Made by a program: the position numbers and the translations under genes. From NCBI GenBank assembly GCA_023251935.1, contig JAHEXV010000013.1:1-49239 (forward strand): DNA of 49,239 nucleotides. Reading direction: 5' to 3'. Source of the stretch: a bacterium (GTDB lineage Bacteria; Actinomycetota; Thermoleophilia; Solirubrobacterales; 70-9). This document shows positions 15,905 to 24,542 of this stretch, in pieces. How positions within the stretch are numbered: position 1 is the first letter of the stretch; each line of letters opens with the position of its first letter. The notes below the pieces were generated by a model. The model did not search any database. It had not been told where the DNA came from and was given only the letters and a program-made list of their open reading frames with translations.

Positions 15905-18448
15905 TCAGGGCATCCCGTTCCAACCCGCCGCGTAGCACGGATGGCCGGCGCAGGGATTGGTGATCGTTCCGTTCACCCGCAGGAAGTTGGCGATCTGCGC
16001 TCGGATCAGAGGCGACTCGTTGATCACCGTGTCGTGCGGGTCGACCCCGAAGCTGTCGTCCGGAGCCTCGTTGGTGGTCGGCGGCCGGTCGGTGCCCTTG
16101 GTCTCGGTGCCCTCGACCCGCTTCGGCCCGATGTCCCAGACGAACATCCCGCTGCCGTTCGCCGCCGGCCCCGAGAGGGAGCCCAGAGTCGGGATCGCGT
16201 AGAAGTTCGACGCCTCTGCGTCGGGGACCCGCCCGGCGTCAAGGGCCGGTCGGCGGAGCGGCGCCCCGATCGTGCGCGCCTCGACCTCGGTGGCCACGTT
16301 GGCGACCTGGTGGTCGCCGAAGGCCATCTCGATCAGGACCTTGTGCGAGGGGGTGTTGGGGAGCGGATCGGTGGTCATGTGGTTCGCGTACCCATTCGGC
16401 TCGCCGCGGTCCCACATCATCTGGATCATCGACAAGAGCAGTGGCCGCTCGCCCTCGATCGGATACGAGGGATAGAGGATCAACGCGTAGTCGGAGAAGT
16501 CGACGCTGCGCGTCAACAGGGTCGAGTAGTTCATCCCCGGGACGTAGAGCACCGAGCGGGTGAAGTCCGGCGAGAGCGCGGTCAGCGCGCCGCCGGCGAT
16601 CCCGCCCTGGCTGTTGCCGTAGTAGAACAGCGCCTCGGTGTCGATCACGGACTGGCCGTCGAACCGGAAGGCGGGGTCGCTTGCGAAGCCGTCGGGGTGG
16701 ATCATCAGCCGTCCGAGGTACATGAAGTCGAGGAAGCCCTGCTGGAGGCGATCGGGGAGCGCCGGGAACTTCGACAGGTCGACGAGCGCGGGTATCGCCT
16801 CAGGGCCGACGTCCTCCTCGGCCATCCCGATCCAGTCCGTCGCGCAGGTCATCACCCCGTTGTCGTTGCCGAGCTGGCGGACGTTCCGCGTATGGACCTC
16901 GTCGAAGCTCCCGAACAGGCCGTGGCCGTAGAGGGACGGGCGGACCTCGTCAGCCACCTCGAAGCCGCCCAAGCCGTCGTCCTGGACCGCGGAGCGGGGG
17001 ATGTTGCAGGTGAACCGGGCGGTCATCGTGTTGCCCGGAATGCGCCGCGGCAGCCCGTTGGGGCCGAGGTCGAAGCGCGATCCCGACGGGCAGCCTGGCT
17101 GGTCCAGGTAGCAGGGAACCTCGAAGGTCCCGGTGACCTCGCGGACGTTCTCGGTCCCGTGCTGGTCGCTCGGCGCCAGGTCCTTGACGTCGGTGACCTG
17201 GAACTGGGGCGCCTGACCCTCCACCTCCCCGTCCGCGAGGTTGGTGTCGCCGAGCTGGGCGAAGGCGTCATCCCGGATCGACAGCATCCGCTCGGAGATG
17301 TTGCGCTCGCTGGCGACGGTGAAGTCCCAGGCCAGGTAGAGGTCGTCCCTGGCGATCCCCGCTCGGTCGAGCGTCGCGAAGATCCGCTCGAAGTGCGGGC
17401 GGCGTTGCTCGATCAGCGGCACCTTGGTGCGGATGCGATCGCGGTAGAGCCGGAAGCCCTGCGGCGCGGGGATCGTCTTGCCCGCCACGTTCTTCAGGTT
17501 GCGCAGGGCAACGATGTAGCGGTGGCCCTCCTTCAGGTTGCGGCCCGGCCGGATGATCAGGTCGGTTTGGTCGGGGCTCGAGGCCAGCGAGTCGACCTCC
17601 GACCAGATCAGCTGGCGCTTCCCGGTCGCGGCGTCGATCAGGACGATCGGCTGATCGCGGTCGAACGAGCGGGCCATGTCGGTGACCGGGACGGCCCCGG
17701 TCTGGCTGAAGGCCGCCGGGCCGCCCAGCCCCGGCACCCTGAGGACGATCATCGCGCCCGGGCTGAAGCCGTCGCTGGTGTCGATCTCGGCGGGGTCGAT
17801 GTGGACGCCGTGCGTGTTCGCCGGGGTCGAGGCGAGGCGGACGTCCACCCGCCGTCCCGTGTCCGTGCTCGGGTCGTCAGCCGTGTAGTAGTCGTTTGGC
17901 CACGGGAACAGGCACTCCGAGCCCTTGGACGCGATGAAGTCGCAGCGATGCGCGTGCGCGAGGTCGACTCGGGAAAGGTGCGGCCGGCACCGGTCGACGT
18001 CGTGGCGGATCGGCGCCTTCGCCCGCGCGATCACGCCCGAGTCGCCCGCCGCCGATGCGCTCAGCCGGGTCGTCCCGCAGTCGGCCACCAGCTCGCGCCC
18101 TCGACGGCTGATCGGCAGTGAGACGACATGCTCGCCCGGGTAGAGGATCGCCCGCCCGCCCGCGATCCGGAGGTTCGCGCCACCGTCGGAGGCGAAGACG
18201 GAGAGCACCGCGGAGCGAGTGCTCGAGGAGCGAATCGCCAGGCGCACGTGGTGCGAGCTGATCAGGCTGCGCTGGCTCGCGTCGGCGATCTGGAGCTCGA
18301 GCGCCGCGCCGGCGCGCTGCTCGGTCGCGCCGGCGGATGGATCGATCCGGGTCGCCAGCAAGCCTGTCAGCGCCATGACGACGGCACCGATCGCCAGCGA
18401 GCGCCTCAGCGACGCCCGTGGCTCCTCGCCGTGTGCACCCCCGCGCAC
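15905..18448 (-). CDS. Large secreted alpha/beta-hydrolase (bacterial lipase-like)
   Basis: An 847-residue exported enzyme with a signal/anchor segment at about 16-40. After a beta-rich N-terminal domain comes CLFPWPNDYYTADDPSTDTG, resembling the N-terminal module of VolA/Pla-1-type lipases. The hydrolase domain follows, with the nucleophile elbow YGNSQGGIAGG (Ser613) and a conserved AFGDHQVANVATE late in the chain that may supply the catalytic acid and His. Several Cys (CRPH, HRCD, SECLF, CYLDQPGC, NPCAGHPC) suggest disulfides. It is much longer than usual lipases. A surface lipase or esterase is likely; the substrate is unknown. It is divergently transcribed from the NUDIX gene. Confidence 0.78.
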   Translation of the reverse strand: MRGGAHGEEPRASLRRSLAIGAVVMALTGLLATRIDPSAGATEQRAGAALELQIADASQRSLISSHHVRLAIRSSSTRSAVLSVFASDGGANLRIAGGRAILYPGEHVVSLPISRRGRELVADCGTTRLSASAAGDSGVIARAKAPIRHDVDRCRPHLSRVDLAHAHRCDFIASKGSECLFPWPNDYYTADDPSTDTGRRVDVRLASTPANTHGVHIDPAEIDTSDGFSPGAMIVLRVPGLGGPAAFSQTGAVPVTDMARSFDRDQPIVLIDAATGKRQLIWSEVDSLASSPDQTDLIIRPGRNLKEGHRYIVALRNLKNVAGKTIPAPQGFRLYRDRIRTKVPLIEQRRPHFERIFATLDRAGIARDDLYLAWDFTVASERNISERMLSIRDDAFAQLGDTNLADGEVEGQAPQFQVTDVKDLAPSDQHGTENVREVTGTFEVPCYLDQPGCPSGSRFDLGPNGLPRRIPGNTMTARFTCNIPRSAVQDDGLGGFEVADEVRPSLYGHGLFGSFDEVHTRNVRQLGNDNGVMTCATDWIGMAEEDVGPEAIPALVDLSKFPALPDRLQQGFLDFMYLGRLMIHPDGFASDPAFRFDGQSVIDTEALFYYGNSQGGIAGGALTALSPDFTRSVLYVPGMNYSTLLTRSVDFSDYALILYPSYPIEGERPLLLSMIQMMWDRGEPNGYANHMTTDPLPNTPSHKVLIEMAFGDHQVANVATEVEARTIGAPLRRPALDAGRVPDAEASNFYAIPTLGSLSGPAANGSGMFVWDIGPKRVEGTETKGTDRPPTTNEAPDDSFGVDPHDTVINESPLIRAQIANFLRVNGTITNPCAGHPCYAAGWNGMP

Positions 18449-18457
18449 TGCGTGCCC

Positions 18458-18463
18458 ACCGTA
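18458..18463 (-). promoter_or_regulatory. -10 box (TACGGT) of the lipase-like gene
   Basis: It lies 9 nt before the GTG start at 18448. The 74-nt intergenic region also carries the divergent NUDIX promoter. Confidence 0.35.
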
Positions 18464-18509
18464 CCCGAAACGGTCGTCGCACGCGCGGCATCGACCGGCC
18501 CGGAGCGTC

Positions 18510-18515
18510 TAGGTT
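18510..18515 (+). promoter_or_regulatory. -10 box (TAGGTT) of the NUDIX gene
   Basis: It lies 7 nt before the GTG start at 18523. No Shine-Dalgarno is present. Confidence 0.4.
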
Positions 18516-18522
18516 TATCGCC

Positions 18523-19119
18523 GTGCCCCCCGCCACGCCCCGACCGGCTGCTTCCCTGATCCTGCTCCGCAGAGGCGGTCGGCACCGCGAGCAAGGCGTC
18601 GAGCTGCTGCTCGTGCGGCGGAGCCCCGAGGCGAGCTTCATGCCCGGTGTCTGGGTGTTTCCCGGCGGCACGGTGGATCCGGGCGACGCGGGCGACGAGG
18701 AGGCGGCCCACCGCGCCTGCGCCGTTCGCGAGCTCCACGAGGAGGCCGGGATCGAGCTAGAGGCCGATGCCGAGCTGCTCGCCTGGTCGCGCTGGATCAC
18801 CCCCGAGTTCGTCTCGATGCGCTTCGACACCCGCTTCTATGTCGCCCTGGCCCCGGCCCACTCGCCGCCCCGCCCCGATCGCTCGGAGATCACCGAGGCC
18901 GCCTGGGTCGCGCCCGGTGAGGCGCTCGAGCGCCACTCCGCCGGGGAGCTGGCTCTGGTCTTTCCGACCATCAAGCACCTGGAGGCCCTGATCCCCTACT
19001 CGAGCGCCGACGCGGTGCTCGCCGCCGCTCGCGACCGGGTCGTCGAGCCGGTGCTCCCGCGAGTGATCGGAGAGGGCCAGGAGCGGCGCGTGGTGCTGCC
19101 CGGCGACCCCGGGTACTGA
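18523..19119 (+). CDS. NUDIX hydrolase
   Basis: A 198-residue phosphohydrolase of the MutT/NUDT superfamily, which cleaves nucleoside diphosphates linked to another moiety. The Nudix box is split by a small insertion: GGTVDPGD, then AVRELHEEAGIEL with the REUxEExGU metal-binding Glu residues (about residues 65-80). The N-terminal strand AASLILLRRGG and the VRRSPEASFMPGVWVFPGG segment resemble NUDT19/CoA-type pyrophosphatases, so CoA or an acyl-CoA derivative is a possible substrate. The start is GTG 18523, positioned just after a TAGGTT box. The longer open frame upstream runs through the divergent promoter and was discarded. Confidence 0.85.
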   Translation: MPPATPRPAASLILLRRGGRHREQGVELLLVRRSPEASFMPGVWVFPGGTVDPGDAGDEEAAHRACAVRELHEEAGIELEADAELLAWSRWITPEFVSMRFDTRFYVALAPAHSPPRPDRSEITEAAWVAPGEALERHSAGELALVFPTIKHLEALIPYSSADAVLAAARDRVVEPVLPRVIGEGQERRVVLPGDPGY

Positions 19120-19121
19120 AC

Positions 19122-19127
19122 TAGGAT
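19122..19127 (+). promoter_or_regulatory. -10 box (TAGGAT) preceding a short upstream ORF
   Basis: It begins 3 nt after the NUDIX stop and ends 6 nt before the ATG at 19134, so transcription probably starts at that ATG. Confidence 0.4.
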
Positions 19128-19133
19128 GGGCCG

Positions 19134-19166
19134 ATGACGGGCGCGCCGTTTGCGAGACGCTTCTGA
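19134..19166 (+). CDS. Ten-residue leader peptide candidate
   Basis: ATG at 19134 is placed exactly where a leaderless transcript from TAGGAT would start, but the frame encodes only MTGAPFARRF before TGA at 19164-19166. The GTG of the split-barrel gene follows 4 nt later in another frame. It may be a leader peptide that couples translation of the next gene. The alternative is a frameshift or sequencing error that hides a longer N-terminus. No amino-acid run suggests attenuation. Confidence 0.35.
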   Translation: MTGAPFARRF

Positions 19167-19170
19167 CGCC

Positions 19171-20148
19171 GTGACCGCGAGCCTGCCGCCCGAGGTCCGC
19201 GACGCGTTCGAGCGTTTCGTCACCTGCGAGTACACGACGATCGACGCCCGCCAGCAGCCGATCGTCTGGCCGGTCACCCCTTACTACCGCGACGGCGGGC
19301 CCGCGATCGACGTCACCACCGGCCTCGGGTACCCGAAGAAGGCAAACGACGCCCGTCGCAACCCCCGCGTCGCGTTGCTGTTCTCCGATTCCACCGGCTC
19401 GGGCGTGGGCAGCGGCCTCCAGGTGCTTGTCCAGGGCACCGCGGAGGTCGACGACCGCGACCTGGTCGCGAACCGGGAGCGCTACTGGCGCGAGTCGTGG
19501 GAGAAGCTCCCCGGGATCCGGAGGATGCACCCGCCGAAGCCCCTGCGGGGGATGTTCGGCTGGTACTACACCCGGATCTACGTCCACGTGCGGCCCGAGC
19601 GGGTCTTCGTCTGGGCCGACGGCGACCTCGGCAAGGCGCCGGCGTGCCATGGCGCCCACCTCGAGGAGGTGCGCTCCGGCCACAGCGAGGAGCCGCTCGA
19701 GCCTCACGAGCCGCCGACCGGGGGAGGCATCCCCTGGGAGGGGCGGATGGAGGAGCTCGGCCGCAGTCACGAGACCGCGGTGCTCGCCTGGGTCGCCCCG
19801 GACGGCTTCCCGCTCGCAGCCCGCCTCCCGGTCAGCGCCGATCCGACCCGACGACGGATCCTGCTCGGCTCAGAGCCGGCCAGCCTGCCCGTAAGCGAGG
19901 GACGCGCCTGCCTGACCGCCCACAGACACGCTCCCGACTTCACCTGGCAGGAGAACTTCCAGGTCCGCGGCGACCTGCTGCGAGACGACGGCCGCCTGGC
20001 GCTCGTACCGCACAAGCTGGTCGGCGGCTTCGAGCTGCCGAACGAGAGCCAGTTGTCGGTCTACCGCCGCAACCTGGCGAAGTCGATCCGCTTCTACCGG
20101 ACCGCCCGCCGCGAGCTTCGCAAGCGCGAGGCGCACGCGGCCCGATAG
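19171..20148 (+). CDS. Pyridoxamine 5'-phosphate oxidase-like (FMN split-barrel) protein
   Basis: A 325-residue protein with two split-barrel-like halves. The first (about 1-160) contains EYTTIDARQQPIVWPVTPYY, a typical flavin/F420-barrel start, and VLVQGTAEVDDRD. The second half (about 195-310) repeats the pattern with AVLAWVAPDGFPLAARLPVS and CLTAHRHAPDFTW. Such tandem barrels are common in actinobacteria and may bind FMN, F420 or heme; the reaction is unknown. GTG 19171 is preferred; TTG 19150 would add seven residues and overlap the short leader frame. The stop is separated from the convergent next gene by a single base (TAGcTCA). Confidence 0.72.
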   Translation: MTASLPPEVRDAFERFVTCEYTTIDARQQPIVWPVTPYYRDGGPAIDVTTGLGYPKKANDARRNPRVALLFSDSTGSGVGSGLQVLVQGTAEVDDRDLVANRERYWRESWEKLPGIRRMHPPKPLRGMFGWYYTRIYVHVRPERVFVWADGDLGKAPACHGAHLEEVRSGHSEEPLEPHEPPTGGGIPWEGRMEELGRSHETAVLAWVAPDGFPLAARLPVSADPTRRRILLGSEPASLPVSEGRACLTAHRHAPDFTWQENFQVRGDLLRDDGRLALVPHKLVGGFELPNESQLSVYRRNLAKSIRFYRTARRELRKREAHAAR

Positions 20149-20149
20149 C

Positions 20150-20830
20150 TCAGCCGTCCGGGAACGGCTTCAACCCGGCGTGCCAGGGGCCGGCCGGGTA
20201 GGTGTGCACCCCCGACTCCTCGACCTCGCTTCGGACCCGCTTGAACAGCCCGCCGCCGTGGTCGAGGGCGGCCTCGAGCTGATCGCGGCCTCGCTGCTCG
20301 AGCCGCCATAGGAACCAGAGCTGCTGCTCGGAGACCCCGAACTCGATCTCGTTGTCGACCGCCGTCACCCACTCGAGAAAGGCCGGGCTGAAGATCTCCC
20401 GCAGCGCCACCGGGTCGTGCTCGCTCGGAACGGTGGCCAGGAAGCGCCGGTTGAAGTCGATGCTCTCGAACTCCACCTTGCGGCGGGAGGCGTGCTGCAC
20501 GACCAGCTCGTCGGGCCGGCGCTCGATCGACTCGACATTGAAGGGGGGCATCACCCTGGCGAGATCGGGCACGTGCGACTTCGCGAGGACCGCCCGCGGG
20601 AGGACGGCCTTCGAGAACAGGCCGCCCTCAGCCTCCTCGTCGGCATCGCAGGACGCTCCCCAGAAGCCGGGGGCCAGCTCGCCGGTGAGCCGATTGGTGC
20701 CGCCGGGGCAGAGCGCGACCGGAGCGCCGACCGGGTTGATGCCGCCGACCGGGTCGTAGGTCAGCCCGCGCTTGGCGGCCACGGCCTGGACGATCTCGGT
20801 CCAGGCCTGGGCTTCTGCCTTGGCGCTCAT
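20150..20830 (-). CDS. Hypothetical conserved-looking protein
   Basis: A 226-residue soluble protein that I do not assign to a family. It begins with an amphipathic helix (AEAQAWTEIVQAVAAKRGL) and has a Gly/Pro-rich loop (INPVGAPVALCPGGTNRL). A strand-rich middle (RKVEFESIDFNRRFLATVP) and the helical FLEWVTAVDNEIEFGVSEQQ follow. There is no signal peptide. The pattern resembles membrane-free relatives of DUF3137-type proteins, but this is only an impression. It is 32 nt downstream of the SCP2 gene on the same strand, so the two may be cotranscribed. Confidence 0.6.
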   Translation of the reverse strand: MSAKAEAQAWTEIVQAVAAKRGLTYDPVGGINPVGAPVALCPGGTNRLTGELAPGFWGASCDADEEAEGGLFSKAVLPRAVLAKSHVPDLARVMPPFNVESIERRPDELVVQHASRRKVEFESIDFNRRFLATVPSEHDPVALREIFSPAFLEWVTAVDNEIEFGVSEQQLWFLWRLEQRGRDQLEAALDHGGGLFKRVRSEVEESGVHTYPAGPWHAGLKPFPDG

Positions 20831-20862
20831 CTCGAACCTCGACCGGGAGCTTCGTCGCCGGG

Positions 20863-21279
20863 TCAGACGTCGATCAGGTCGCCGCGGCCCTGCTCCTCGA
20901 GCTGCGCCTTGTAGAGCGGGAAGACCGGCTTCGTCAGCGGCACCAGCTTGAGGATCTTCGCCACCGGGCCCTTGGCTTTGATCTGGCCGCGAGCCAGGGC
21001 GACGGTCACGTTCACCTCGCCGAGCCAGAAGCGGTGTGCGGTGTCTGCCTCCATCGCCATCGTCACCTCGGGCTCCATCTCGGACTCCCCGAAGTCCACC
21101 TCGCCCGGTTGACCCTCCTGAAGCCGAACGGTGACCACCGAGTCCGGGCTCCGGTACTCGTAGCGGACGATCGTGTTCGCCTTGCGGAACTTCCCCGCCA
21201 GCTCCTCGTCGGTGACCAGGTGCTGAAACAGCCTGCCGATCGTGTCGTAGACCTCCTGGGCGTCCTTGAAGTAGGCCAA
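20863..21279 (-). CDS. SCP2 sterol-binding domain protein
   Basis: A 138-residue cytoplasmic protein with the fold that binds sterols, fatty acyl chains or acyl-CoA. Family features are the N-terminal DAQEVYDTIGRLFQHL helix, the central strand pair (VTVRLQEGQPG, EPEVTMAMEADTAHRFWLG) and the late helix GQIKAKGPVAKILKLVPL. The start is TTG 21279 because AAAGGAG lies five nt upstream and no ATG or GTG fits; frames starting further up are shadows. It is divergent from the GMC oxidoreductase (87 nt apart), which may act on a sterol-like lipid. That link is suggestive only. Confidence 0.82.
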   Translation of the reverse strand: MAYFKDAQEVYDTIGRLFQHLVTDEELAGKFRKANTIVRYEYRSPDSVVTVRLQEGQPGEVDFGESEMEPEVTMAMEADTAHRFWLGEVNVTVALARGQIKAKGPVAKILKLVPLTKPVFPLYKAQLEEQGRGDLIDV

Positions 21280-21353
21280 GTCCTCTCCTTTCGGTTCCCC
21301 TCGGCGCCTCAGCGCCTGGCCGAATCCTATGCGGGCGGGCTCGCGACCTGGCC

Positions 21354-21359
21354 TATCCT
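21354..21359 (+). promoter_or_regulatory. -10 box (TATCCT) of the GMC oxidoreductase gene
   Basis: It ends 7 nt before the ATG at 21367, and no Shine-Dalgarno lies between. Confidence 0.4.
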
Positions 21360-21366
21360 CCCCGCC

Positions 21367-23034
21367 ATGGGGGACGGGGTGACCCGCGACTACGACTACG
21401 ACTGGCTGGTGATCGGCTCGGGGTTCGGCGGCAGCGTGTCGGCCCTGCGGCTGGCCGAGAAGGGCTACCGGGTCGGGGTGGTCGAGTGCGGGAGGCGCTA
21501 CCGCGACCGGGAGTTCGCCAGATCGGCCTGGAACCTGCGCCGCTACCTGTGGATGCCCCGCCTCGGCATGCGCGGGATCTTCCGGATGACCCTGTTCAAG
21601 GACGTGTTCATCGTCTCGGGCTGCGGGGTCGGCGGCGGCAGCCTGGGCTACGCGAACACGCTCTACCGCGCCCGCTCGGACTTCTTCACCGACCCCCAGT
21701 GGGAGGGCCTCGCCGCCTGGGAGGAGGAGCTCCGGCCCCACTACGACACTGCGGAGCGAATGCTCGGGGTAACCGACTACACGGGCATGACCCCGGCGGA
21801 TCAGCTGCTCAAGGAGTACGGGGAGGAGCTGGGCGTCGGGGACACCTTCAAGCCGACCCGGGTCGGCGTCTTCTTCGGGGAGCCCGGGTCGGAGGTCGCG
21901 GACCCGTACTTCGGGGGCGAGGGGCCGCCCCGAACCGGATGCGTTCGCTGCGGGAGCTGCATGGTCGGCTGTCGCCACGGCGCCAAGAACACCCTGGTCA
22001 AGAACTACCTGTGGTTCGCCGAGCGGCGCGGCGCGCGCATCCTGCCGCAGCGCCAGGTGACCGAGATTCGCCCCCTCGGCGCCGCCGACGGCTCCGACGG
22101 CTACGCGGTCGTCACCGCCCATCCCGGCGCCTGGCTGCGACGTCGCCAGCGCACGCTCACGGCCCGGGGCGTGGTGGTCGCGGCGGGTCCCCTGGGCACC
22201 AACAAGCTGCTCGCCGACTGCCGGCACTCGGGGGCGCTCCCGCAACTGTCCGAGCGCCTCGGGCACGTCGTGCGGACCAACTCGGAGTCGATCCAGGCGG
22301 TCACCGCGCCCGACGACAGCCGCGACTTCGCCCGCTCAGTGGCGATCACCTCGAGCATCTACCCCGACCCCGACACCCACGTCGAGGTGGTCACCTACGG
22401 CCGAGCGGGGGACGCGATCAGCCGCCTGTTCACGGTGATGACCGGGCCCGGCACCCGCGTCACCCGCCCCCTGAAGTGGATCGCGGCGATGCTCGGCCAC
22501 CCGCTGCGCACCCTGCGACTCCTGTGGCCCGTGAGCTGGTCGCGGCGCACGGTGATCCTGCTGGTCATGCAGACCCTCGACTCGGCGATGCGGCTGCGCG
22601 CCAGGCCGGCCAGGTTCGGGCGGGGCGTGCGACTGCAGACCGAGCAGGACCCGGAGCGGCCCAACCCCACCTACATCCCCGCGGCGGAGCAGGCGGCGCG
22701 CTGGTTCGCGCGCCGAACCGGCGGGGTCCCCCAGAGCGGGCTCACCGAGTCGTCGCTGAACATCCCGACCACCGCCCACATCCTCGGCGGCGTGGTGATC
22801 GGGGCCGATCCCGAGACCGGGGTCGTCGACGCGCGCAATCAGGTCTTCGGCTACCGCAACCTGCTGGTCTGCGACGGCTCAGCGGTGCCCGCCAACCCGG
22901 GCGTCAACCCCAGCCTGACGATCACCGCGCTCGCCGAGCGAGCGATGACCTTCGTGCCCGAGGCTCAGCCGGCGGCGGAGAAGCGGTCGCCCACCTCCGA
23001 CCAGTTGACGACGTTCCACCAGGCGTCGATGTAG
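21367..23034 (+). CDS. GMC-type FAD oxidoreductase (cholesterol-oxidase-like)
   Basis: A 555-residue flavoenzyme. The Rossmann motif [20 protein letters not shown] (about residues 15-34) binds FAD, and [13 protein letters not shown] is the usual second FAD contact. [19 protein letters not shown] in the middle has the four-Cys pattern seen in cholesterol-oxidase-like GMC relatives from actinobacteria. The C-terminal [37 protein letters not shown] and ALAERAM are the conserved GMC end. The probable substrate is a sterol or other hydrophobic alcohol. Its last 70 nt overlap the superoxide dismutase gene on the other strand. Confidence 0.88.
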   Translation: MGDGVTRDYDYDWLVIGSGFGGSVSALRLAEKGYRVGVVECGRRYRDREFARSAWNLRRYLWMPRLGMRGIFRMTLFKDVFIVSGCGVGGGSLGYANTLYRARSDFFTDPQWEGLAAWEEELRPHYDTAERMLGVTDYTGMTPADQLLKEYGEELGVGDTFKPTRVGVFFGEPGSEVADPYFGGEGPPRTGCVRCGSCMVGCRHGAKNTLVKNYLWFAERRGARILPQRQVTEIRPLGAADGSDGYAVVTAHPGAWLRRRQRTLTARGVVVAAGPLGTNKLLADCRHSGALPQLSERLGHVVRTNSESIQAVTAPDDSRDFARSVAITSSIYPDPDTHVEVVTYGRAGDAISRLFTVMTGPGTRVTRPLKWIAAMLGHPLRTLRLLWPVSWSRRTVILLVMQTLDSAMRLRARPARFGRGVRLQTEQDPERPNPTYIPAAEQAARWFARRTGGVPQSGLTESSLNIPTTAHILGGVVIGADPETGVVDARNQVFGYRNLLVCDGSAVPANPGVNPSLTITALAERAMTFVPEAQPAAEKRSPTSDQLTTFHQASM

Positions 23035-23570
23035 TCGGGGCGCCGGTTCTGGTAGTTCAGGTAGTAGGCGTGCTCCCAGACGTCGACGCCCAGCAGCGGC
23101 GTCTTGCCGCTCGAGACGGGCGAATCCTGGTTGGCGGTCGAGACGACGGCGAGCCCCGACCCATCGTGGACCAGCCACGCCCAGCCCGAGCCGAAGCGGT
23201 TGATGCCCGCGTTCTTGAACTCCTCCTTGAACGAATCGAGCGAGCCGAACGCCTCGTCGATCGCCGAGCCCAGGTCGCCGCCGGGCTCCCCGCCGCCGTC
23301 CGGGCTCATGATCTGCCAGAAGAAGCTGTGGTTCGAGTGCCCGCCCGCGTTGTTGCGGACGGCGGTGCGGATGTCGTCGGGAAGCTGGTCGAGGCTGCGG
23401 AGCACTTCGTCGACGTCGGAGTCCGCCCACTGGGTGCCGTCGAGGGCGGCGTTCGCCTTGTCCACGTAGGCCTGGTGGTGCTTGTCGTGGTGGACGCGCA
23501 TCGTCTGTTCGTCGATGTGCGGCTCGAGGGCGTTGTAGTCGTAGGGAAGGTCAGGTACGGAGTAAGCCAT
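22965..23570 (-). CDS. sodA: Fe/Mn superoxide dismutase
   Basis: Converts superoxide to O2 and H2O2. The 201-residue cytoplasmic protein has the metal ligands His27, His81 ([10 protein letters not shown]), Asp163 and His167 (DVWEHAYYL). The GGHxNHxxFW and DVWEHAYY forms lean towards Mn, though cambialistic use is possible. ATG 23570 has AAGGAG about seven nt upstream. A TAGTCT box near the end of the upstream epimerase gene could give it its own transcript. Its 3' end runs 70 nt into the convergent GMC gene, so coding sequence is used on both strands there. Confidence 0.97.
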   Translation of the reverse strand: MAYSVPDLPYDYNALEPHIDEQTMRVHHDKHHQAYVDKANAALDGTQWADSDVDEVLRSLDQLPDDIRTAVRNNAGGHSNHSFFWQIMSPDGGGEPGGDLGSAIDEAFGSLDSFKEEFKNAGINRFGSGWAWLVHDGSGLAVVSTANQDSPVSSGKTPLLGVDVWEHAYYLNYQNRRPDYIDAWWNVVNWSEVGDRFSAAG

Positions 23571-23608
23571 TCGCCGTCTCCTTGGACTTCGGGTTCTGTG
23601 GTTTCAGA

Positions 23609-24541
23609 CTATCCAAGCGCCTCGGAGAAGCCCGTCCTCCAGCTCGCGTAGGTCGGCTGCCACCCGAGCTCCCGCTTGGCCTTGGCGTTGGAGGCGCCGC
23701 GGAGCTCGGTCGCCATGATCACCGCGAACTGCCCGGCGAAGATCCGTGCGAGCCAGGTCGGGACCCGGCGCGGCGGCTTTGCGCCCAGTGCCTCCGCGTA
23801 GACGGGAAGCCAATCCCGCTCGGCTGCGGGCTCATCGTCGACGACGTTGTAGATCCCGGGCGCCCCGCGGTCGACGGCGGCGACCGTGGCCGAGGCGGCG
23901 TCCTCGACGTGGATGAACGAGAACGTCCCGCCGCCCCCGCCAACGATCGGAAAGCGACGTCGACGAACCTGCTCGGCGACGCTTCCGTCCGACGCATAGT
24001 AGGTGCCCGGCCCGTAGAACTGCCCGTAGCGCAGCACCACGCCGTCCATTCCCGGCGCTTCCACCACCTCGCGCTCGTGGTCGAGCGTTGACTTGGCGCC
24101 ATTGGCGAACGGCTCCGGCGCGCCGATCCACGGCTTTGCCTCCTCGTCCTTGACCATTCCCCCCTCCGGGGCGTAGATGAAGGCGACGCTCTGGGAGACG
24201 AACCGCCCAGCGCCGGCCTCCCGCGCGGCGGCGATCAGGTTGCGTCCGCCCTCGTGCCGCGCCCGATTGGTGGGCCCGTAGTCGATCTTGCGCGGGTTGT
24301 AGTCGGCCGGCAGGCGCGTCAGCTGGCTGATCACGACCTCTGGGGTGGCCTGGGCCACGGTCCTCTTCACAGCTTCGGCGTCGAGCGCGTCACAGACGAC
24401 GGGCTGCCCTCCCGCAGCCTCGATCCCCGCCGCGTTTTGCTCCCTGCTGGTCATCCCGGCCACGGCGTGTCCGGCCGCGACCAGCTGGCGCACCAGCGGG
24501 CGGCCGATCACGCCCGACGCTCCTGCGACGAAGACCCTCAT
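23609..24541 (-). CDS. NAD(P)-dependent epimerase/dehydratase-like protein
   Basis: A 310-residue atypical short-chain dehydrogenase. The N-terminal VAGASGVIGRPLVRQL is the dinucleotide-binding motif. RFVSQSVAFIYAP and VVLRYGQFYGPGTYYA are the usual Ser/Tyr and substrate-loop regions of extended SDRs, but YxxxK is not intact, so activity may differ. The C-terminal ELGWQPTYASWRTGF is a frequent family ending. ATG 24541 was chosen because it lies one base after the TGA of the GH5 gene (TGAgATG) and directly precedes the nucleotide motif. The gene is probably cotranscribed with GH5; the substrate is unknown. Confidence 0.85.
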   Translation of the reverse strand: MRVFVAGASGVIGRPLVRQLVAAGHAVAGMTSREQNAAGIEAAGGQPVVCDALDAEAVKRTVAQATPEVVISQLTRLPADYNPRKIDYGPTNRARHEGGRNLIAAAREAGAGRFVSQSVAFIYAPEGGMVKDEEAKPWIGAPEPFANGAKSTLDHEREVVEAPGMDGVVLRYGQFYGPGTYYASDGSVAEQVRRRRFPIVGGGGGTFSFIHVEDAASATVAAVDRGAPGIYNVVDDEPAAERDWLPVYAEALGAKPPRRVPTWLARIFAGQFAVIMATELRGASNAKAKRELGWQPTYASWRTGFSEALG

Positions 24542-24542
24542 C

